35,613 bases of DNA from Planctomycetota bacterium (GTDB lineage: Bacteria > Planctomycetota > Brocadiia > SM23-32). The notes under the pieces were generated by a model. That model ran no database searches and was not told where the DNA came from. It saw nothing but the letters and a program-made list of their open reading frames with translations. Below are positions 22,485 to 30,607 of the stretch, one piece after another. The stretch spans positions 1 to 35,613 of the forward strand of contig DAOVRD010000004.1 in assembly GCA_030628375.1 (NCBI GenBank), written 5' to 3'. Position 1 is the stretch's first letter, and every line of letters begins with the position of its first letter. Made by a program: the position numbers and the translations under genes.

Positions 22485-23828
22485 TTATTGGATCGGCCAA
22501 CCGCCGTGAGCGTTTATGACTTCATCTATGTCCGCCATCAGGCGGATGGTCTCGTTGAGCGCGACGACGACATTCTGGTAATGGTTCAGCTCATCAATGT
22601 CGAGCCGGCGCTGCCGGCGGTCCTTGAGCCATTTCTCGCACACCTGGTATCCACCGACGTGGAAGTCCCAGACTTCAGGCGGCACGCCGTCGAAGTACTG
22701 CTCCTTGTTCATATAGACCCGGCCCCGTTCGAGCTTCTCATTGACACCGGGCGCCTTGCTGCCGGGCGCGAGGTATATGGGATATCGCTTTGCGACCTGA
22801 TTGTCGCCGGGGACGGGGAAGCTGGTGATGTGTTCGTGGACCTTCGCCGATTCGAGCAGATGGAGGCCAACGAGTTCCGCGCCGAGCCGGCACAGCGCGC
22901 GGAACAGCGCGACGTCCGAGGTAACGGGCACGCGGGGGAAGTCGCTCTTGAGGAACTCGGCGTACCGCTGCCGGTAGCTCGGGCAATAGAAGACCGCATA
23001 TATGTAATCGAACACATCCTGCGGCCCGAACGTGTCCTGCAGGTCGCCGGCGCCATCAGCAACAAAGTCCATGCGGAGCCGCCGATCCAGCTCCGACACG
23101 AAGTCATGGCTCAAGTTGGACAGCGCCCCGGACTTCCCGCGAGGCCAAGGTGTTGCTGCCAAACGGTCGTCCTTGCCGCCCCTCCGGAGATAAAGGTACT
23201 GTGGGCAGATGGTGTTGATGTCGTAGGCCGCCATGCATTTGTGCCCCGCAATCGTCCGCGTACAGAATCCATCCCAGTGCTCACGCGTCTGCCTCGTCAC
23301 GATAAGCCCCAGATTCTCGCCTTCGAGGAAATTGGGCATGACCTCGGGGCGTGGCATGCAGATGAACCCGCGTGTGCGCGCGGTGTAGTAGGCGAAGCGC
23401 ACGTCAAACGGCCGGTACAAAACGCGCACTACCAGCTCCCGATCCGGACCCGTTGACCGCACGTCTTGCTGCGCAAGGTGCACCTTCCAATCGCGAACGT
23501 CTGGGCCGAGGGAATACTTCGCACGGGCTTCTTCAGCTTCAAGGCGGCCGAAATCCTGGACGCGCTTCCAGAGTTCCTCCCGCGTCCAGCCTATGGTCAG
23601 CCTATCGCGGGCCGTTACAATGCCAACGCTATGGACCGGCATGGCGTCCGTGATCTTCCAGCCCCGCATGTATTCCGCTTCCAGGGCGTAGTCTCGCGGG
23701 ACGAAGAGGTACAGGGGCTCGCGGGGCTTAATGTGCTGCCAGTCGGTGCTGTTAATGTGCGAGCGCTTCAGGGCCTCGTACTTCGCCTTGCGCAAGCCGT
23801 AAAGGTCGCTGTGATAGACGCGGCTCAT
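22485..23828 (-). CDS. Type ISP-like restriction-modification enzyme, C-terminal half
   Basis: A 447-aa protein starting MSRVYHSDLYGLRKAKYEAL, which in related single-chain enzymes follows the methyltransferase domain directly. AAGGA stands six bases before the ATG, and an in-frame TAA lies three codons upstream, so it is now a separate ORF. It should contain the target-recognition part: FYLFVP-like PLYLFVPRDY, VVRVLYRPFDVRFAYYT, GLIVTRQTREHWDGF, and PQDVFDYIYAVFYCPSYRQR. Together with the upstream ORF it makes about 1100 aa, a usual length. It may associate with the N-terminal half or be inactive. Confidence 0.8.
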   Translation of the reverse strand: MSRVYHSDLYGLRKAKYEALKRSHINSTDWQHIKPREPLYLFVPRDYALEAEYMRGWKITDAMPVHSVGIVTARDRLTIGWTREELWKRVQDFGRLEAEEARAKYSLGPDVRDWKVHLAQQDVRSTGPDRELVVRVLYRPFDVRFAYYTARTRGFICMPRPEVMPNFLEGENLGLIVTRQTREHWDGFCTRTIAGHKCMAAYDINTICPQYLYLRRGGKDDRLAATPWPRGKSGALSNLSHDFVSELDRRLRMDFVADGAGDLQDTFGPQDVFDYIYAVFYCPSYRQRYAEFLKSDFPRVPVTSDVALFRALCRLGAELVGLHLLESAKVHEHITSFPVPGDNQVAKRYPIYLAPGSKAPGVNEKLERGRVYMNKEQYFDGVPPEVWDFHVGGYQVCEKWLKDRRQRRLDIDELNHYQNVVVALNETIRLMADIDEVINAHGGWPIQ

Positions 23829-23890
23829 GCCTGTTCCTTACGAAGACTCCAGGAAAACCTCACGGGAACGCGCGCTCCCCCCTCAGGAAC

Positions 23891-23968
23891 CTAATCTTTT
23901 GCGTTGTGAAAGACGTGGTCTCCCGACTCGTCAACGTACAGCCTATAGCGCCCCTTCACTTGTCGCAT
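23891..23968 (-). pseudogene. DUF3800 N-terminal fragment (25 codons)
   Basis: Between the two restriction-enzyme halves the minus strand reads MRQVKGRYRLYVDESGDHVF then HNAKD and a TAG stop. YRLYVDESGDH is the hallmark N-terminal strand and catalytic-type DESGD motif of DUF3800 proteins, which are often linked to phage and defence genes. GGAGG lies nine bases before an in-frame GTG (23959), giving a start MKGRYRLYV typical of the family. Nothing after the stop resembles the rest of DUF3800 (usually about 200-250 aa). This is most simply the scar of an inserted and later deleted gene. Confidence 0.7.
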
Positions 23969-23978
23969 CCTCCGGAGC

Positions 23979-25940
23979 CTACGGCAGCTTGACCATCAGG
24001 CAGATTGCCACCCCCTGTTGGATGTCGAAGACGTTCTGGTCCTTCGACCCGTCGGGGCACATTTCCCGCTTCTTCGCGCTGCCGTGCAGATCCACTATAT
24101 AGATTTCGTCGAAGGTCTCCATCAGGCTCTGACGCATGCCGCGGAACGTGGGATTATCCAGGTAACCGTGATTGGTGATGAAAGCGAGGATGCCGGCGCC
24201 GGTGTGGTCTATGCGCGACTGCGCCCAGCGGATGAACTTGACGTAATCGTCCTGGAGCCACTTCGGGTTGCGCTCCCTCAGAGGCCCTCCGTCCACCTCG
24301 TAGTAGCTCTGCCGCCTGGCCCCGCCGGCCAGCGGATACCGTTTCTTGAGCAGGTTGTCGATCCAAGCCCCCTTGTTGGCTGAATGCCCGCTGTAGGGTG
24401 GATTTCCCAGCACGACCATAATCGGCAGGTCGCGTTTGATCTCGGCGGCGGCGTTCGCCTCATCGCTGATGATCCTGAAAGGCCCCGGCAGGGTCTGCGA
24501 AATGCCCTCTGGTTTCGACAGCGTGTTCGTGAGATAGATGCCCAGCCGCTCGTCGCCGGAGAAATCGTAGGCCCACTCCTTGCGCTCTTCTTCGGGCAGG
24601 TCCATGGCGGCAAGCTGCATGCCCAGCTTGAGATGCGCCACGGCGTAGGGAGCCACGAGCAACTCGAAACCGAAGATGCGCGGCAGCAGGTGCTTGCGCA
24701 CATAGCCTGACCAGAGCCCAGCGTTGTTGTGCTCCCGAAACCACTCGCGGATATGGTCCACCACAGCATAAAGGAACGTGCCGGTGCCGCAGGCGGGGTC
24801 CAGGACCAGAAGCCGGTGGCACTGGCCTTTGACCTTCTGTCCCTCCTCCATGCGTTCGTAATCAATAAGGGCACTGTCGGCCAACCCGAGCGGCATGCCG
24901 AACTTGTCCTTCAGCAGCCAGTCCACCGACCGCACGAGGTAGGAGACCACCGGCTCGGGGGTGTAGTAGACGCCGCGTGCCTCGCGCAGCTTCCGGTCGT
25001 AGGTGGCCAAGAATGTCTCGTAGAAGTGGAAGACCGGGTCCTTACGGCGCGTCGCCGTGCCGAACTCGGCCAGAATGCCATCCATGTCGGCGGCATGGAG
25101 CACCTGTACCAGGTCCTCTACGAACGGCGCATAAGGCTCTTCGCCAAAGTCCACGCCTGTAATGACGTCGAAGAGCTTGCGCAGGAAGGGATTAGTCTTG
25201 GGTATCTCGGCGGCCGCCGCCTGTCGGGTGAACGGGCCCCCGGGGTGGTTGCAGCGCGCGGCAAAGAGGCCATAGGTGATGGTCTGGGCATACATGTCTG
25301 CGAACTGAGCCGTCTTTTCGGGCCGCTCCAGGTCGGGGATGAGCACCCGGGCGAAACCCTTGCGCAGGTCGCTAAGGATGTGCGAGGGGTTGTGCGTCTC
25401 GAAGACCTGGACGATAACGTCGCGGATCATGTGCGTGATGCGCGCCATGCGCTCGGCGAGCGTCTTTGGCGACGAGATCGCGATAGCTTCATGGGCCAAG
25501 AAGTCGCCAAGGAGTCCTTCAACCGCGCTTGGGCCGTCCTTGTCCAACCTGAAGGCGCCGTCGTTGCCGACCCGGCCCAGTCGCGCAGTGGCCCTCAACT
25601 CGCCATCCACATACCAGCGGAACTCCGCATAATCGGTCAACACCAGATTCTCAAGCGAGCGGCGGTAGCGACGCAGTTGCTCGTCCTCTTCCCACTTGTC
25701 CAGCGACTGGCCAACGTCCTTGCACTCAACATAGCCCACCGTCACAGGGCCGGGCTTGCGGCTGACGACAAAGTCCGGCGCACCACACTCGACGCGCTTT
25801 GGCTCGTTGGTAGCGGTGAGTGCGGGCGCCAGGGCCTCGAGCAGTTCCTTCAGCGCCGGCCGGTGCGTGTGCTCCGTGGCATCGGCCCGCTTGAGGGCGT
25901 CCCCCACCTGCTTGATGTACTCACGGAATGGCTGGGCCAT
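23979..25940 (-). CDS. Type ISP-like restriction-modification enzyme, nuclease/methylase half
   Basis: A 653-aa protein. An N-terminal PD-(D/E)xK nuclease is seen as GAPDFVV (Asp56) and GYVECKDVG (Glu72, Lys74). After a helical linker comes an N6-adenine methyltransferase with motif I VLDPACGTGTFL (379-390) and motif IV GNPPYSG (512-518), plus GVYYTPEPVVSYLVRSVD (323-340) typical of this family. It ends FDIQQGVAICLMVKLP and a TAG, where intact relatives continue within a few residues to a VYHSDL-type segment; that part is the next ORF. No helicase domain is seen, so it fits the Eco57I-like/type ISP-related short form. It would methylate and cut DNA at a specific site if the halves still assemble. 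Confidence 0.85.
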   Translation of the reverse strand: MAQPFREYIKQVGDALKRADATEHTHRPALKELLEALAPALTATNEPKRVECGAPDFVVSRKPGPVTVGYVECKDVGQSLDKWEEDEQLRRYRRSLENLVLTDYAEFRWYVDGELRATARLGRVGNDGAFRLDKDGPSAVEGLLGDFLAHEAIAISSPKTLAERMARITHMIRDVIVQVFETHNPSHILSDLRKGFARVLIPDLERPEKTAQFADMYAQTITYGLFAARCNHPGGPFTRQAAAAEIPKTNPFLRKLFDVITGVDFGEEPYAPFVEDLVQVLHAADMDGILAEFGTATRRKDPVFHFYETFLATYDRKLREARGVYYTPEPVVSYLVRSVDWLLKDKFGMPLGLADSALIDYERMEEGQKVKGQCHRLLVLDPACGTGTFLYAVVDHIREWFREHNNAGLWSGYVRKHLLPRIFGFELLVAPYAVAHLKLGMQLAAMDLPEEERKEWAYDFSGDERLGIYLTNTLSKPEGISQTLPGPFRIISDEANAAAEIKRDLPIMVVLGNPPYSGHSANKGAWIDNLLKKRYPLAGGARRQSYYEVDGGPLRERNPKWLQDDYVKFIRWAQSRIDHTGAGILAFITNHGYLDNPTFRGMRQSLMETFDEIYIVDLHGSAKKREMCPDGSKDQNVFDIQQGVAICLMVKLP

Positions 25941-26051
25941 GGCCCCAACATGGTACTCGGCAAGGCCAAAGACTTCAAGAAGCTATTCGGGAGAATAGGT
26001 CGTTCCGCCGCCCCCCATGCCGCGCAATCCCTTCCAGATAGCGGACCACGT

Positions 26052-26609
26052 CTACGCACGCCCAAGAAACTGCCCCGTGCGCGTGTCCACCTGAATCCTG
26101 TCGCCGACCTTTATGTGCCCGGGCACTTTCACGCTCAGGCCGGTCTCCACCTCAGCGGGCTTGGTCACGGTCGCGGCCGTGTCTCCCCGCACGGCCGGCT
26201 CGGTGCGCGTCACCTCGAGCACCACGCTTGCCGGAAGCTCCACCGACACCGTCTTCCCCTCGTGGAGCCGCACTTCCACCTGCGCGTTGTAGGCCAGGTA
26301 AGGCAACGCCTCGCCCAGCGCGTCCTCGGGGATGTGTATCTGATCCCCCGTGCCGGGGTCCATGAACACGTAGCTGGACCCATCCTGGTAGAGATACTGC
26401 ACGCGACGGGTCTCCAGGAAGGCCTTTTCCACCTGCTGACCCGAGTTGAACCTCTCGGTGACCGTGCGCCCGCCGTCCATGCTCTGCAGCTTCATCTGGA
26501 AGTAGGCGCCCTTCTTGCCGACGAAGGTCTGCTGCGTGTCAACGACCTTCCAGAGCTGGTCCCGCCACTTTATGACGTTTCCCCTCTTGATCTGTCCGGC
26601 TCGCACCAC
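26052..26609 (-). CDS. efp: Translation elongation factor P
   Basis: A 185-aa protein from GTG at 26609; AAAGG is six bases upstream. A longer in-frame reading upstream has no support. EF-P enters the ribosomal E site and relieves stalling at proline runs. The three OB-like domains are complete: QIKRGNVIKWRDQLWKVVDT (domain I), VQYLYQDGSSYVFMDPGTGD (domain II), and VKVPGHIKVGDRIQVDTRTG at the end (domain III). The tip loop reads TFVGKKGAY, placing Lys32 where the modified Lys34 of E. coli stands, but the usual Pro two residues before is Val. Loop length matches EF-P. No modification enzyme gene (epmA or similar) is seen nearby. Confidence 0.93.
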   Translation of the reverse strand: MVRAGQIKRGNVIKWRDQLWKVVDTQQTFVGKKGAYFQMKLQSMDGGRTVTERFNSGQQVEKAFLETRRVQYLYQDGSSYVFMDPGTGDQIHIPEDALGEALPYLAYNAQVEVRLHEGKTVSVELPASVVLEVTRTEPAVRGDTAATVTKPAEVETGLSVKVPGHIKVGDRIQVDTRTGQFLGRA

Positions 26610-26685
26610 GCTGCGCCTTTCCTTTCCGTTGAGTACGCACCGGGCCCCAAACGCCTGGCAGCCCGCATCCCCCTCAGGGGCGGCC

Positions 26686-26714
26686 ATCATAATCCAAGAC
26701 GCCCAGCAATACAA
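26686..26714 (-). promoter_or_regulatory. Promoter candidate for efp
   Basis: On the minus strand TTGTAT (26714-26709), 17-bp spacer, TATGAT (26691-26686). The -10 matches at 5 of 6 positions, the -35 at 3. It would give a leader of about 70 nt. Confidence 0.4.
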
Positions 26715-26879
26715 CCGGTGCCGTCTGGACGCTGGGGAGGGTGGCCAGACCCCCACCCCGCGCGCCCAGGGGGGCCCAAAGGCTGACGAAAGCTGTCGGG
26801 GGGGACAGGCAAGGAAGTGCGCAAGCACCTATGACGCCAGCGGGGCCGCGCCGGACTACTTTCTGGCTGGCGCAGTCCC

Positions 26880-26908
26880 TTGACTGCCCATTGTGTGCCT
26901 GATACCAT
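26880..26908 (+). promoter_or_regulatory. Promoter candidate for fic
   Basis: TTGACT (26880-26885), 17-bp spacer, TACCAT (26903-26908). The -35 matches at 5 of 6, the -10 at 4 of 6. The predicted start lies inside the first 12-bp repeat cluster. Confidence 0.5.
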
Positions 26909-26955
26909 GGACATACGAATGGACACCGCACTGGACACACGAGAGGATATAAACG
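26908..26955. repeat. Tandem 12-bp repeats at the fic transcription start
   Basis: Four units in perfect 12-bp register: TGGACATACGAA, TGGACACCGCAC, TGGACACACGAG and the degenerate AGGATATAAACG. The array begins at the last base of the -10 box and covers the predicted start, so a bound protein would block transcription. Confidence 0.75.
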
Positions 26956-26986
26956 CCGGAAGTCCGCCCATAGAACGGGTTTAAAG

Positions 26987-27022
26987 AGGACAGAAGTGAG
27001 GACATACGAAAGGACGCATCCG
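26987..27022. repeat. Second cluster of 12-bp repeats over the fic start codon
   Basis: AGGACAGAAGTG, AGGACATACGAA and AGGACGCATCCG follow each other at 12-bp steps. AGGACATACGAA differs from the first unit upstream by one base. Part of this cluster codes RTYERTHP, which is common at Fic N-termini, so coding constraint may explain some of the similarity. Confidence 0.55.
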
Positions 27023-28180
27023 TGGCTGACATTCTCGGTGGATTTGTCTCACGCTCCCGCCGCCCTGTGGGTTATGCTGGGAGAATGCCAGTCCAAGTGC
27101 GAACACATTGCAGGCGCTCCCCTACGGCCTGAGACGGCAGAGAGCCTACACCGGTTGTTCCTGGCTAAGGGCGCCTTGGCTACCACCGCTATAGAAGGGA
27201 ACACACTGACCGAGGAACAGGTCATCGAACACTTGGAAGGGAAGCTCAAACTGCCTCCCTCCCAGGAGTACCTGGCGCAGGAAATAGACAACATCGTCAC
27301 GGCATGCAATGGCATCTTTGAGAAGGTGCGCACGGGGCGGGCGTCGCCCTTGACGGTCGAGAGCATAAAAGAGCTGAACCGTACGGTGTTGGATAAGTTG
27401 GACGTGGCAGAAGATGTTATTCCCGGCCAGGTTCGCACTCACCGCGTGACGGTCGCACGGTACCGCGCCGTCCCACCGGAAGACTGCGAGTTTCTGCTGG
27501 GTCGCTTCTGTGACTGGCTGAACGGCCTTTCAGCTACGGTTCCTGCAGGCATGTCAATAGCTTACGGAATACTCAGGGCCGTGCTTGGACATCTCTACTT
27601 GGCGTGGATCCACCCGTTCGGCGACGGGAACGGCAGGACGGCGAGATTAGTGGAGTTCCAGACCCTGGTCTCCGCAGGCGTTCCTACTCCGGCCGCGCAC
27701 CTGTTGAGCAATCATTACAACCAGACCCGAAGTGAGTACTACCGTCAGCTCGACACAGCAACACGGTCCGGCGGGGAGGTGGTACGGTTTCTTGTGTACG
27801 CGGTGACAGGCCTTTTGGACGGTCTCCGCTCACAGCTTGACCAAATCCGCCAACAAGAGTGGGATGTGGTGTGGCGCAATTACGTGCACGAGCGTTTCGG
27901 TGACAGGACGACGCCGAGTCAAGTCCGCCGTAGGCATCTTGTCCTCGACCTGTCACGGCAGGCTGGTTGGGTTCCCATCTCTGACTTGGGACAGATCAGC
28001 ACCCGTATTGCCAGGGCATATGCAACCAAGACGAGGAAAACGCTAATGCGCGATATCAATGCGCTTGAAGAGATGGGACTGGTTGCAAGAGACGGGCGTC
28101 GAGTCCGAGCCCGGAAAGACATCATCCGGGCTTTCCTGCCTGCCAAGGCCGCCACAGAGCAGGTCCCCCAGGAGGCCTGA
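26996..28180 (+). CDS. Fic family protein with C-terminal winged helix
   Basis: A 394-aa protein with a GTG start and GAGG six bases upstream. It begins MRTYERTHPWLTF, as many Fic proteins do. The active-site loop HPFGDGNGRT (206-215) is complete, so AMP or another nucleotide-derived group could be transferred to a target protein. An N-terminal inhibitory helix motif TTAIEGN (residues 63-69) is also present, so this is a class II, self-inhibited Fic. Residues about 315-385 (RRHLVLDLSRQAGWVPISDL then RKTLMRDINALEEMGLV) form a winged helix-turn-helix, which suggests DNA binding and perhaps self-regulation through the 12-bp repeats upstream. No antitoxin-like gene is adjacent. Confidence 0.92.
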   Translation: MRTYERTHPWLTFSVDLSHAPAALWVMLGECQSKCEHIAGAPLRPETAESLHRLFLAKGALATTAIEGNTLTEEQVIEHLEGKLKLPPSQEYLAQEIDNIVTACNGIFEKVRTGRASPLTVESIKELNRTVLDKLDVAEDVIPGQVRTHRVTVARYRAVPPEDCEFLLGRFCDWLNGLSATVPAGMSIAYGILRAVLGHLYLAWIHPFGDGNGRTARLVEFQTLVSAGVPTPAAHLLSNHYNQTRSEYYRQLDTATRSGGEVVRFLVYAVTGLLDGLRSQLDQIRQQEWDVVWRNYVHERFGDRTTPSQVRRRHLVLDLSRQAGWVPISDLGQISTRIARAYATKTRKTLMRDINALEEMGLVARDGRRVRARKDIIRAFLPAKAATEQVPQEA

Positions 28181-28211
28181 CGCTCGGCAACTACAGAGTA
28201 ATCAACGCCCG

Positions 28212-29177
28212 TTATCGCACATACACAAGGTAGCCAATATACCATGCGTAGCACACAAGCATCAGCAGCGCTTCCCAACGGTCCAACTTGCGCCTTTTCC
28301 CGGTGAACATGGCCACAAACAGGATCATGGTCGCAAGGATCAACATGTACCAATCCACGTTGAAAGAAGACGAAGGATGACTGACCGGGCGCACCACCGA
28401 ACTGATCCCCAGGACCATCAGCAAGTTGAAGATGTTGGAGCCAACGATGTTGCCCACGGCGATGTCGCATCGCTTTCGATAGGCCGCCACGGCAGAGGTT
28501 GCCAGTTCCGGCAGCGACGTGCCGCCGGCGATGACGGTGGATGCTATCAACTTCTGGCTGATGCCAAGGCCCCTGGCGATCTCCACGGCACCGTTCACGG
28601 CAAAGCGTCCTCCGAAGAGCAGCGCCCCCATCCCCGCGCCCATCATCACCACCGAAACCCAGAGCCGGTAAGTCCTCACCTCATACTGGTCCGACGACTC
28701 GACCCGGAAAAGGCCGAAGGTATATATAACGAAGATCGCGAAGAGCCCCAGCAGCACCAGTCCGTCCTTGCGGGACAGCCAATCGGCAGCCCCCGCGCCC
28801 CGCCAGCAGTCGTGCACCAGGAAGAACACCACAAGCGTGGCAACCAGTAGAAAGGGGATCTCTCGCCAGACGGTGTTCCTTTGAACGCTCAGCGGGTAAA
28901 TCAGCGCCGCAATGCCCAGGATCAGCAGCGTGTTCGCCATGTTGCTGCCGATGATGTTGCCGAAGACGATGCTGGAGTGTCCACGCGCCGCTGCGAACGT
29001 GTTGACCACCAGTTCAGGGGCCGATGTGCCCAAGGCAACCACCGTCAGACCGATCGCGATTTCGGAAATCGACATCTCTTTCGCAAGCGAAGACGCCCCC
29101 CGGACCAGCGCCTCCGCCCCGAGTACGAGCAGCACTATGCCCGCAACGAGGGACACCAGCGGCAACAGCCAACCCAT
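28212..29177 (-). CDS. CaCA-family sodium/calcium exchanger (YrbG-like)
   Basis: A 321-aa inner-membrane protein with about ten membrane segments; GGAGG is six bases before the ATG. The two inverted alpha repeats that form the ion sites are clear: GLTVVALGTSAPELVVN with GNIIGSNMANTLLILG (residues about 42-90), and ASTVIAGGTSLPELATS with GNIVGSNIFNLLMVLG (about 208-260). Each keeps the conserved acidic Glu in SAPE/SLPE. It exchanges Na+ (or K+) for Ca2+ across the membrane. The gene is convergent with fic (31-bp gap) and divergent from pheA. Confidence 0.93.
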   Translation of the reverse strand: MGWLLPLVSLVAGIVLLVLGAEALVRGASSLAKEMSISEIAIGLTVVALGTSAPELVVNTFAAARGHSSIVFGNIIGSNMANTLLILGIAALIYPLSVQRNTVWREIPFLLVATLVVFFLVHDCWRGAGAADWLSRKDGLVLLGLFAIFVIYTFGLFRVESSDQYEVRTYRLWVSVVMMGAGMGALLFGGRFAVNGAVEIARGLGISQKLIASTVIAGGTSLPELATSAVAAYRKRCDIAVGNIVGSNIFNLLMVLGISSVVRPVSHPSSSFNVDWYMLILATMILFVAMFTGKRRKLDRWEALLMLVCYAWYIGYLVYVR

Positions 29178-29497
29178 ATCGGCCCTCCCGTCCTTCCCGC
29201 CCAGAGACGCCCTTTAGGCGCCACGTATCCGCGCGAATCGCTCCACCGTCTCGTACTTCTCAAGCACTGGATTATACACGGGCCAAGAGGACCAGGCCAG
29301 CGTTGAGAAGTCGGGGCTGGCCCCCATGATGGGGCTCCGGCCTCTAACCCGCCCGAGCGTCGCGCATTCAGCTGGCCTCGTATCCGGTTGACATAAAGGC
29401 CATAATGCCTTAATCTTGAGGAGTGGGAGTTTTGTGCCTGCGACGCGGGGTGTTTTCAGCGAGTTTTCCCATCCTTTCCTGTGCTTAGGCCGCCTCT
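29178..29497. other. Divergent exchanger/pheA intergenic region (320 bp)
   Basis: No gene is supported here. The right part holds the pheA promoter candidate with an operator-like inverted repeat. The left part (29178-29380) shows no recognisable element to me. Confidence 0.7.
29388..29416 (+). promoter_or_regulatory. Promoter of the pheA-dut operon with operator-like repeat
   Basis: A perfect -35 TTGACA (29388-29393), 17-bp spacer, weak -10 TAATCT (29411-29416). Within the spacer lies AAGGC-CATAAT-GCCTT (29396-29411), an inverted repeat where a regulator could compete with RNA polymerase. The leader to the pheA ATG is about 75 nt. Confidence 0.55.
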
Positions 29498-30562
29498 ATG
29501 GAACTGGACGATCTGCGCAAGCGTGTAGACGAACTCGACGCGCAGATTGTGCGCCTGATCAACGAGCGCGCCAACGTTGCCCGCGATATCGGCAAGCGGA
29601 AGGCGCAAGACAACGACGCCCCCTACGTGCCCGCTCGGGAACAGGCCGTCTACGATAACATCGCCGCCCTCAACCAGGGCCCCCTGCCGGACAGGTGCTT
29701 CATGGCCGTCTACCGGGAGATCATGAGCGGCTGCCTGGCCCTGGAGATGCCCCTGAAGGTCGCCTACCTGGGCCCCGAAGGCACCTTCACCCACAGGGCG
29801 GCCCTGACGAATTTCGGGGATTCGGTTGACTACACCCCCGTGGCCACCATAGACGAGGTGTTCGGCGAGGTGGAGAGGGGCAGGACCAGCTACGGCGTTG
29901 TGCCGGTGGAGAACTCAACGGGTGGCGGGATCCACGAGACCTTGACCCGGTTTCTGGACAGCTCGCTGAATGTTTGCGCGGAGATCATCACGGAGATCCA
30001 CCACGCACTGATGGCCAAATGCTCCCTGTCCGAAGTCAAACGCGTATACAGCCGGGCGCAGGTCTTCAGTCAGACCCGGCACTGGCTGCAGACTCACGTG
30101 CCCGACGCCGAGGTGATGGAGGTCTCCAGCACCAGCGTAGCCGCCCAGATGGCCGCCGAGGAGCAGAACGCAGCCGCCATCGCCGACGCCAGCATGGCCT
30201 CCACACAGGGCCTGCAAGTGCTGGCCGATCATATCGAAGACTACCTGCACAACGTCACGCGCTTCTTCGTGCTCGCCACACACATGAGTCAGCCGACCGG
30301 CGACGACAAGACGGCCGTCCTTTGCAGCGTCAAGGACAAGGTGGGCGCGTTGCACGAGCTGCTGGCGTCGTTCAAGACACACGGCATCAACATGACGAAG
30401 ATCGAGTCTTTCCCATCTCCCTCCGCCGCCTGGCAGTATTACTTCTTCATTGACTTCCTCGGACATCCTGACGACGAAGAGACGCGTCTGGCCCTCGAAC
30501 AGATGAAAGCCGAGTGTGTCTCCTTCAAGGTTCTCGGTGCCTTCCCGCACTGTCGAACCTGA
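29498..30562 (+). CDS. pheA: Chorismate mutase / prephenate dehydratase (P-protein)
   Basis: A 354-aa protein that turns chorismate into phenylpyruvate, the route to phenylalanine. Residues 1-85 are an AroQ chorismate mutase (ELDDLRKRVDELDAQIVRLI, ERANVARDIGKRK). Residues about 86-265 are prephenate dehydratase: VAYLGPEGTFTHRAAL, YGVVPVENSTGGGIHET, and the catalytic NVTRFFVL (Thr-Arg-Phe). Residues about 275-350 are an ACT domain (KTAVLCSVKDKVGALHELL) for feedback by phenylalanine; the usual ESRP is ESFP here, which may change inhibitor binding. Start is the first ATG; the ribosome site is weak. It leads an operon, with tpiA 45 bp downstream. Confidence 0.96.
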   Translation: MELDDLRKRVDELDAQIVRLINERANVARDIGKRKAQDNDAPYVPAREQAVYDNIAALNQGPLPDRCFMAVYREIMSGCLALEMPLKVAYLGPEGTFTHRAALTNFGDSVDYTPVATIDEVFGEVERGRTSYGVVPVENSTGGGIHETLTRFLDSSLNVCAEIITEIHHALMAKCSLSEVKRVYSRAQVFSQTRHWLQTHVPDAEVMEVSSTSVAAQMAAEEQNAAAIADASMASTQGLQVLADHIEDYLHNVTRFFVLATHMSQPTGDDKTAVLCSVKDKVGALHELLASFKTHGINMTKIESFPSPSAAWQYYFFIDFLGHPDDEETRLALEQMKAECVSFKVLGAFPHCRT

Positions 30563-30607
30563 ACGCTCCGGTCGCATCGGCTACCTTAAATTGCAGGATG
30601 GGCAACC

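Larger units (their letters stand above)
26610..26995. other. Divergent efp/fic intergenic region (386 bp)
   Basis: No gene is seen. It contains a promoter candidate for efp on the minus strand, a promoter candidate for fic on the plus strand, and two clusters of 12-bp repeats at the fic side. The middle part is GC-rich with G and C runs. Confidence 0.7.

Noticed and set aside
25941-26051. Small plus-strand ORF beginning MVLGKAKDFKKLFG between the RM gene and efp
   Set aside because: It has no ribosome site, its continuation is Pro/Arg-rich, and it overlaps minus-strand genes at its end.
20873-26609. A multi-gene defence island made of DUF2851, the RM enzyme and efp
   Set aside because: DUF2851 and EF-P are ordinary chromosomal genes; only the RM enzyme and the DUF3800 fragment are defence-linked, so calling an island would go beyond the evidence.
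26608-26828. Upstream extension of EF-P with Cys residues
   Set aside because: EF-P homologues start at the GTG region; the extension has no ribosome site and covers the promoter candidate.
29432-29497. Possible leader peptide with several Phe codons before pheA
   Set aside because: Short frames here have only two or three Phe codons, no run of them, and no clear terminator/antiterminator pair, so attenuation is not supported.
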